Shown: one piece after another, positions 5,701 to 10,529 of the stretch | Layout of the letters: the number at the start of each line of letters is the position of its first letter | Position numbering within the stretch: the stretch's first letter is position 1 | NCBI GenBank assembly: GCA_036732565.1 | Contig: DAINCF010000240.1 | Span: forward strand, 1-10,529 | Length of the DNA: 10,529 nt | DNA from: JAIVJN01 sp036732565 | Lineage (GTDB): Bacteria; Acidobacteriota; Vicinamibacteria; Vicinamibacterales; UBA2999 | Direction: 5' to 3' | Translations under genes and position numbers: made by a program | Notes under the pieces: model-generated | What the model saw: the letters and a program-made list of their open reading frames with translations, nothing else | What the model was told of the DNA's origin: nothing | Databases searched by the model: none

Positions 5701-6891
5701 ATGGCGATCAGGAACGCTGTATCCCGTCGGAGCTTCATGGGCGGAGTGGCCGCTGCCCTCGGTTATCTCGGCATTGGGCCCGAGGCACAGCTCCTCGCTC
5801 GCGACCAGGCGGGTGCGGCGCGCGCGGCCGGCGGCGCGATGAGCGGCACCGACGCCTACGACGGTCTCGCCAAGCTGGCCAGCAACGAGAATCCCTGGGG
5901 ACCGCCCGAATCGGTGATGAAGGCCATGACCGGGGCGTTCAAGTACGCCAATCGGTATGGTTATCCCGACGGCGGCATCGTGCAGGCGATCGCCGATCAT
6001 CACGGCGTCAAGCCCTCGAACATCCTGCTCGGTGCCGGCTCCGGCGAGATCCTCAACGTCGTTGGCAGCACGTTCCTGCAGGACGGCAAGAAAGTCCTCG
6101 GCGTCGAGCCGACGTTCGCCAATGTCTACCAGCACGCGAGCAACATCAAGGCCGACTCGATCAAGTTGCCGTTGACCGCCGACTACCGGCAGGACATGCG
6201 CACCATGATCAAGGCTGCGCGCACCAACTACCGCGATCTCGGGTTCGTCTATCTGTGCAACCCCAACAACCCGACCGGCGTGATCGTCACGAAGGAAGAA
6301 GTGAAGCAGCTGCTCGATGGCATTCCGGAGGATCTGCCGGTGCTCATCGACGAGGCCTACCATCACTTCGTCGACGATCCAGGCTACGCGACCTCGGTGC
6401 CGTACGTCATCGAAGGACGCCCCGTCGTCATCGCGCGCACGTTCTCCAAGATCGTGGGGCTTGCGGGAATGCGTCTCGGCTACGCCATCGCGCCGACGGA
6501 ATTCATCCAGCGCATGCGTCCGTGGAGCATGGGCAGCATCAACGCCATCGTGAAGTGGGGCGGCGTCGCGGCGCTCAAGGACACCGCCGCGCAGGCGAAG
6601 GTGAAGGCCGATACCATCGCCTTGCGCAAGAAGACGACCACCGAGCTCGAGGGCCTGGGATACAGCATCATCCCCTCCGAGACCAACTTCTTCATGGTGC
6701 ACGTCAAGCGGCAGGTACAGCCGGTCATCGAAGAGTTCCGGACCCGCGGCGTCGCCGTCGGCCGTCCGTTCCCGCCGATGGTGGAGCACCTGCGCGTCTC
6801 GGTCGGCACAGCCGAGGAAATGGATCGCTTCATGGTCGCGTTCAAGCAGATCTTCCCGGCAGCGAAGCCGACGACCGCGGCACGCGGGTAA
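5701..6891 (+). CDS. Tat-exported HisC-like PLP aminotransferase (fold type I)
   Basis: This 396-residue class I/II aminotransferase is similar to histidinol-phosphate aminotransferase. The N-terminus carries a twin-arginine signal (SRRSFMGG, residues 8-15, then a hydrophobic stretch to about 25), implying export of the folded, PLP-loaded protein to the periplasm. Core motifs are SNENPWGP, CNPNNPTG (186-193, with Asn190), Asp217 and Tyr220 (IDEAYHHF), Lys250 for the PLP Schiff base (TFSKIVGLAG) and Arg365 (LRVSVGT) for the substrate carboxylate. All key residues are present, so it should be active. The ATG at 5701 follows a strong GGAGGAG and starts the Tat signal. Export argues against a role in histidine biosynthesis; the amino donor and acceptor cannot be told from sequence. 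Confidence 0.88.
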   Translation: MAIRNAVSRRSFMGGVAAALGYLGIGPEAQLLARDQAGAARAAGGAMSGTDAYDGLAKLASNENPWGPPESVMKAMTGAFKYANRYGYPDGGIVQAIADHHGVKPSNILLGAGSGEILNVVGSTFLQDGKKVLGVEPTFANVYQHASNIKADSIKLPLTADYRQDMRTMIKAARTNYRDLGFVYLCNPNNPTGVIVTKEEVKQLLDGIPEDLPVLIDEAYHHFVDDPGYATSVPYVIEGRPVVIARTFSKIVGLAGMRLGYAIAPTEFIQRMRPWSMGSINAIVKWGGVAALKDTAAQAKVKADTIALRKKTTTELEGLGYSIIPSETNFFMVHVKRQVQPVIEEFRTRGVAVGRPFPPMVEHLRVSVGTAEEMDRFMVAFKQIFPAAKPTTAARG

Positions 6892-6901
6892 CGATCGCGA
6901 A

Positions 6902-7014
6902 TAGCCACCAAGGCCTAAAGAACACGAAGAAATAGCCACCAAGACACCAAGACTCCAAGAATTCAAGGGGCCTTGGTGCCTTTGTGGCCAACTTGCTTGG
7001 TGTCTTGGTGGCTA
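6902..7014. repeat. CACCAAG-type inverted repeat cluster
   Basis: The spacer between the two PLP enzyme genes is built of short CACCAAG-like units. A perfect 19-bp inverted repeat lies at 6933-6951 (TAGCCACCAAGACACCAAG) and 6996-7014. An outer imperfect pair is 6902-6915 (TAGCCACCAAGGCC) and GGCCTTGGTG at 6969-6978. On the left arm the unit recurs every 8 bases (ACACCAAG, ACTCCAAG, AATTCAAG). The whole can fold as one long hairpin and is less GC-rich than its surroundings. I recall similar CACCAAGACACCAAG repeats between genes of environmental bacteria. It may also act as a transcription barrier after the aminotransferase gene. Confidence 0.75.
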
Positions 7015-7024
7015 ACGTCTAGGC

Positions 7025-7984
7025 ATGTTCACCCTCTCCCTCCAGGACTTCCAGCACGTGCGCGCGCGGATTGCGCCGCACATCAAGCACACCCCGCTCC
7101 TGACCTCTCGTCAGCTGAGCGAGCTGACCGGCTTCGACGTGCGGCTCAAGGCCGAGATGTTCCAGCGCGTCGGCTCCTACAAGATTCGCGGCCCGCTCAA
7201 CAAGTTCGCGCTGATGCCCGATGAGCAGAAGCGGCGTGGCGTCGTCTGCTCGTCGGCCGGGAACCATGCGCAGGGCGTCGCGCTCGCGGCGAAGATTCAT
7301 GGCATTCGAGCGGTCGTGTGCATGGCGGCGAACGCCACGCCCTCGAAGGTCGCGGCCACGAAGGGTTACGGCGCCGAGGTCGTGCTGCACGGCACCATCT
7401 GGGACGAGGCGAACGAGAAAGCCAAGGAGCTCGTGCGCACCGAGGGCCTCACCTACGTGCATCCGTTCGACGATGAGCAGTTAATCGCGGGGCAGGGGAC
7501 GCTGGGTCTGGAGATCGTGCAGGACTGGCCGGAGGTCGATGCGGTGATCGTGCCGATCGGCGGCGGTGGCCTGATCTCTGGCGTGTCGATGGCGATGAAG
7601 GCGCACAACCCCGCGGTGCGGGTCATCGGCGTCGAGTCGTCGGATGGTCCCGCGATGAAGCAGAGCGTGGCGGCCGGCCGCGTCGAAACCATCGACTGTC
7701 AGACCGTGATCGACGGCCTGCGCGTCCGCCGCGTTGGCGAGATCAACTTCTCCGTCGTGCAGCGCTTCGTCGACGACGTCGTGGCCCTGCCCGACCGCGA
7801 GATCTTCGAGGCGATGATCTGGATCATGGAGCGCGCCAAGCTCGTCGTCGAGGGCGCGGCGGCCGCGCCGGTCGCGGCGCTGCTGCGCGGGATGGTGACG
7901 CTCCCGCCAGGCGCGCGCGTCGCCGTGGTGTTGTCGGGAGGAAACGTCAACCTCGATCAGCTGCGAGGTCTGCGCTGGAACTGA
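7025..7984 (+). CDS. Threonine dehydratase-like PLP enzyme (fold type II, no ACT domain)
   Basis: This 319-residue fold-type II PLP enzyme most resembles catabolic threonine ammonia-lyase (threonine to 2-oxobutanoate and ammonia), with serine dehydratase or serine racemase as close alternatives. Lys53 (GSYKIRG) is the Schiff-base lysine, SSAGNHAQG (76-84) binds the substrate carboxylate, and GGGGL (179-183) binds the PLP phosphate; LSGGN is near the C-terminus. It ends without the regulatory ACT domains of biosynthetic IlvA, matching the TdcB length of about 329. It is probably cytoplasmic, with no signal peptide. The start lies 10 bases after the CACCAAG repeat and has no clear Shine-Dalgarno sequence; GGTGG at 7007-7011 inside the repeat is the only candidate. 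Its stop is 6 bases from the stop of the convergent response regulator gene. Confidence 0.88.
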   Translation: MFTLSLQDFQHVRARIAPHIKHTPLLTSRQLSELTGFDVRLKAEMFQRVGSYKIRGPLNKFALMPDEQKRRGVVCSSAGNHAQGVALAAKIHGIRAVVCMAANATPSKVAATKGYGAEVVLHGTIWDEANEKAKELVRTEGLTYVHPFDDEQLIAGQGTLGLEIVQDWPEVDAVIVPIGGGGLISGVSMAMKAHNPAVRVIGVESSDGPAMKQSVAAGRVETIDCQTVIDGLRVRRVGEINFSVVQRFVDDVVALPDREIFEAMIWIMERAKLVVEGAAAAPVAALLRGMVTLPPGARVAVVLSGGNVNLDQLRGLRWN

Positions 7985-7990
7985 GCGTCC

Positions 7991-8761
7991 TCACGACTCT
8001 TTGAACTTGTAGCCCAGGCCGTGCATCGTGAGGATGAACTGCGGGATGCGCGGATTGGGCTCCAGCTTCTGCCGGAGCCAGGCCACGTGGACGTCGACCG
8101 TGCGCGTCGACGGGGTGGCGTTGTAGCCCCAGACCTCGTGCAGCAGCTCGTCGCGCGAGAGCGTCGCGCCCCGATGCTCGATGAAGTAGCGGAGCAGCTG
8201 GAATTCCTTCGCTGACAGTTCCACGGGCGCGCCGTGCTTCGTGACCTCCGCGCGCCGGAAGTCGACGGCGATCTCACCGAACCGATAGCGTTCCACCGCC
8301 GTCGTCGACGCCACAGGCGCGCGACGCAGCAGCGCCTCGATGCGCGCAACGAGCTCGATCATCTCGAACGGCTTGGTGACGTAGTCGTCGGCGCCGAGCT
8401 TGAGGCCGACGACGCGGTCCACGACTTCGCTCCTGGCCGTGAGCATCAGAATCGGCGCCACGACGCCGCGATGTCGCAGCGTGCGCGCGACTTCGAAGCC
8501 GTCGCGTCCCGGCAGCATGACGTCCAGCACGATGAGATCGAACGGTTCGCCCGTCGCCCGGCCGATGGCCGCGTTTCCATCGACGGCGGTGTCGACGGCG
8601 TAGTCTTCCGCCACCAGGCGATCGGTGATGGCCAGCTGCAGGCCGGGCTCGTCCTCGACGAGCAAGATGCGCGCGCGCGGCACCTTAGTGGGAGCGTCTT
8701 GGCTCGAGCGCTGGATGACCAGCGGACGGGTCGTGATGGGGGACTTCACTGCTGATTCCAT
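7991..8761 (-). CDS. OmpR/PhoB-family response regulator
   Basis: This DNA-binding response regulator (256 residues from the ATG at 8761) has a receiver domain at about residues 30-145, with acidic pocket Glu36/Asp37 (LLVEDE), phosphoacceptor Asp80 (VLDVMLPGRDG), Thr108 and Lys130 (TKPFE). A winged-helix output domain follows at about 160-254, with LSAKEFQLLRYF, the recognition region STRTVDVHVAWLRQKL and the wing LTMHGLGYKF. It lies directly downstream of the sensor kinase gene and should be its partner. The ATG overlaps the 3' end of the kinase gene by 77 bases and gives a 30-residue N-terminal extension; a GTG at 8683, one base after the kinase stop, would give a more usual N-terminus. Neither has a clear ribosome binding site. 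Target genes are unknown. Confidence 0.92.
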   Translation of the reverse strand: MESAVKSPITTRPLVIQRSSQDAPTKVPRARILLVEDEPGLQLAITDRLVAEDYAVDTAVDGNAAIGRATGEPFDLIVLDVMLPGRDGFEVARTLRHRGVVAPILMLTARSEVVDRVVGLKLGADDYVTKPFEMIELVARIEALLRRAPVASTTAVERYRFGEIAVDFRRAEVTKHGAPVELSAKEFQLLRYFIEHRGATLSRDELLHEVWGYNATPSTRTVDVHVAWLRQKLEPNPRIPQFILTMHGLGYKFKES

Positions 8762-10529
8762 GTTGAGACGCGGCAGACGTGTCTGCCGCCGGAAGGGTAA
8801 TCGTGAATTGACACCCCAGGGCTCCCGACGCGCGGTCTGCGCGCGTTGGGGCGGAGCTGGGATCGGGGTTGCATTCCACGGTCACACGTCCCCCATGCGC
8901 GTCGACGATGCGCTGGACGAGGTGGAGACCGAGTCCGCTGCCTTGAATCTGGTGCGTGACGGCGTGCCGTCCGCGGTAGAACGCCTCGAAGATGTGCGGG
9001 CGGTCGTCGACGGCGATCCCGGGTCCGCGATCGGTGACGGAAATCTCGACGCCAGGTTGGGTCTGGCGGCCCTTATAGCCGCTGCGCAGTGTGGCCGCGC
9101 GCGCGCGGATGCCCATCCACTGCCCGTCGCGCCCGTACTTCAACGCGTTGCCGATCAGGTTCTGCAGCGCCGATCGAAGCGCAGCGCGATCGCCGTCGAT
9201 CAGCGGCAAGTGGTCCGGGAGATCGAGGTCGACATCGAAGCCTGCCGCCTCGATCTCGGCACTGGACGCATTCAGCGCGTCGTCGACGAGCGCGGCCGCA
9301 CCCAGTCTCTCGCGCGAGATGGCACGCCCGGACGCGATGCCCGCGAGTTGCAGCACCCGCTCGACGGTCTCGGCCAGCCGGCGCGCCTCGCCTTGAATCG
9401 CCTCGCCATATTGCCGTACGCGCGACAGGTCGGCGACGACACCGTCCGCGAGGTTGCCGGCCGCGGCGCCGATCACCGAGACCGGCGTGCGCAGCTCGTG
9501 CGACACGGTGGCGACGAACTCCATCTGCTGGCGACCGAGACGATCGGCGCGGCGCGCGGACACGATGATCAACCCGACCGCCGCCGACAGCAGCAGCAGA
9601 ATGCCGGAGCTCAACGCGAAATTTCGCGTGCGCGCGGAGCTCACCGCCGCCTCGAGCGATCCCGCCCGGTGCTTGGCGACGAGTCGCCAGTGTCCAGCCT
9701 CGCCTGCGCTCAGCATTCGGGTCTCGATGCCGTTGAGCCCGTCGCCGCGCCGCTCCATGATGTTGATCACGACGCGGCCGTCCTCTGGGGGTGGCGCCGG
9801 CATCGGTGGGTCGAAACGCCGCGAGAAGGCGATGCCACGCTCGCCACGCTCGCCTCGCGCGAACATGAGAAACGGGCGGCCGTGCCCTGACATCAGCGAC
9901 GTGGTGGCATCCGGCTGCTCGAGTGCCGCCGCCGCCGCGCCCCCTTCGGACTCGAACAGCACCTGTGTGTTGTCCGTGCCATTCACGACCGCGACGCGAA
10001 AATCGCTGTTGCCGTTCTCGTCGGCGAAATGCCGGCGCACGAGCGTCGGCAGCATTTCGGCGGCGAGCACCGCCAGATCGAGTTGGACGACCGTGAAGCC
10101 GACGATGGCGATCTCGGAAGGCTTGGGTGATGGACCCGTGTGCGCATCGACACCGACGTGCACGATGGGCCCGATCATCATCGCGGGATCGTCGGGCTGG
10201 AAGGGCGTCGGCGGCGGCCCCTCGCCTCTGCGGAAGAGCGCTCGATGACGAATCTGCTCGAGTTGCTCGCCGAGGCGACCTGCGAGCGTCTGCATCTCGG
10301 CTGGCCAGTCGACGGGATCGAAGCGTTGGTCCGTTGAATTCCACTGCTGCAGCCGCAGCGGGTCCGATGGCGAGCCATCGCGTGGCAGCGCCGCGCGGTA
10401 GACGGCTCGCACCATGCGCGGGTTGGCCGCCGAGGACGCCCACGCCGCGTACCGCGCCGCGTACGCCGCCGCCGTTTGATCGCCGAGCGGGCCGTTGTCC
10501 ACCTGCAGCGCGAAGAACGCCTTGGCGAG
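8685..10529 (-). CDS. Sensor histidine kinase, N-terminus beyond the window edge
   Basis: This is a membrane sensor kinase. The reading frame stays open to the last base of the window (reading LAKAFFALQVDNG from the edge), so the true start and first membrane segment are missing. About 290 residues of predicted extracytoplasmic sensor region come first, with no family I recognise. A membrane helix follows (ALSSGILLLLSAAVGLIIV, about 9621-9565) and leads straight into the kinase core without an obvious HAMP domain. The HisKA box SHELRTP has its phosphoacceptor His at 9498-9500. The ATPase domain shows N-box NLIGNALKYG, G1 DRGPGI, F-box FEAFYRG and G2 GSGLGLHLV. A C-terminal tail of about 30 residues after TITLPAAD overlaps the regulator gene. 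It should phosphorylate the downstream OmpR-type regulator; the stimulus is unknown. Confidence 0.9.
   Translation of the reverse strand, partial: LAKAFFALQVDNGPLGDQTAAAYAARYAAWASSAANPRMVRAVYRAALPRDGSPSDPLRLQQWNSTDQRFDPVDWPAEMQTLAGRLGEQLEQIRHRALFRRGEGPPPTPFQPDDPAMMIGPIVHVGVDAHTGPSPKPSEIAIVGFTVVQLDLAVLAAEMLPTLVRRHFADENGNSDFRVAVVNGTDNTQVLFESEGGAAAAALEQPDATTSLMSGHGRPFLMFARGERGERGIAFSRRFDPPMPAPPPEDGRVVINIMERRGDGLNGIETRMLSAGEAGHWRLVAKHRAGSLEAAVSSARTRNFALSSGILLLLSAAVGLIIVSARRADRLGRQQMEFVATVSHELRTPVSVIGAAAGNLADGVVADLSRVRQYGEAIQGEARRLAETVERVLQLAGIASGRAISRERLGAAALVDDALNASSAEIEAAGFDVDLDLPDHLPLIDGDRAALRSALQNLIGNALKYGRDGQWMGIRARAATLRSGYKGRQTQPGVEISVTDRGPGIAVDDRPHIFEAFYRGRHAVTHQIQGSGLGLHLVQRIVDAHGGRVTVECNPDPSSAPTRADRASGALGCQFTITLPAADTSAASQHGISSEVPHHDPSAGHPALEPRRSH
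8770..8789 (-). promoter_or_regulatory. Hairpin just upstream of the response regulator ATG
   Basis: GCGGCAGAC (8770-8778) and GTCTGCCGC (8781-8789) form a perfect 9-bp stem with a 2-base centre. It lies 8 bases before the regulator ATG on the minus strand, inside the kinase coding sequence. It would cover the ribosome binding region and could make regulator translation depend on ribosomes finishing the kinase. Chance in GC-rich coding DNA is possible. Confidence 0.35.

Noticed and set aside
5563..6966. 467-codon minus-strand frame opposite the aminotransferase
   Set aside because: Shadow frame of GC-rich coding DNA; it also overlaps the antitoxin promoter region and the repeat cluster.
8625..9890. 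421-codon plus-strand frame opposite the histidine kinase
   Set aside because: No recognisable domain; the minus strand has a complete set of kinase motifs in the same interval.

Overview
The window is GC-rich bacterial chromosome with dense gene packing. The gene style (a Tat-exported PLP aminotransferase, twin-hairpin and CACCAAG-type intergenic repeats, a VapBC pair, GTG/TTG starts) suggests an environmental Gram-negative organism, possibly Acidobacteriota (Vicinamibacteria-like). That placement is inference from style, not from a marker gene.

Region 1 (27-4886, + strand) is the distal part of an operon for quinohemoprotein amine dehydrogenase (QHNDH), a periplasmic enzyme that oxidises primary amines using the peptide-derived cofactor cysteine tryptophylquinone (CTQ). 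In order it holds qhpC (gamma subunit with the CTQ and thioether cross-link residues), qhpB (seven-bladed beta-propeller subunit), qhpF (ABC half-exporter linked to maturation or export of gamma) and qhpE (cytoplasmic subtilisin-like protease that removes the gamma leader). A secreted alpha/beta hydrolase follows 13 bp later. Start and stop codons overlap or nearly touch at each junction, so translation is probably coupled. The diheme alpha subunit (qhpA), the radical SAM cross-linking enzyme (qhpD) and the flavin monooxygenase (qhpG) are not in the window; if present they should lie upstream of base 1 or elsewhere. A compact twin-hairpin repeat sits just before the qhpC ribosome binding site.

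Region 2 (4900-5558, - strand) is a type II toxin-antitoxin pair: a ribbon-helix-helix antitoxin and a PIN-domain (VapC-like) toxin. Three CCATA repeats with an exact 11-bp period overlap the antitoxin start and look like its autoregulatory operator.

Region 3 (5701-7984, + strand) has two PLP enzymes: a HisC-like fold-type I aminotransferase carrying a twin-arginine signal, and a short fold-type II threonine dehydratase. A 133-bp spacer built of CACCAAG-type inverted repeats separates them.

Region 4 (7991-10529, - strand) is a two-component system. A sensor histidine kinase runs off the right edge (its N-terminus is missing) and is followed by an OmpR-family response regulator that ends 6 bp from the convergent dehydratase gene.
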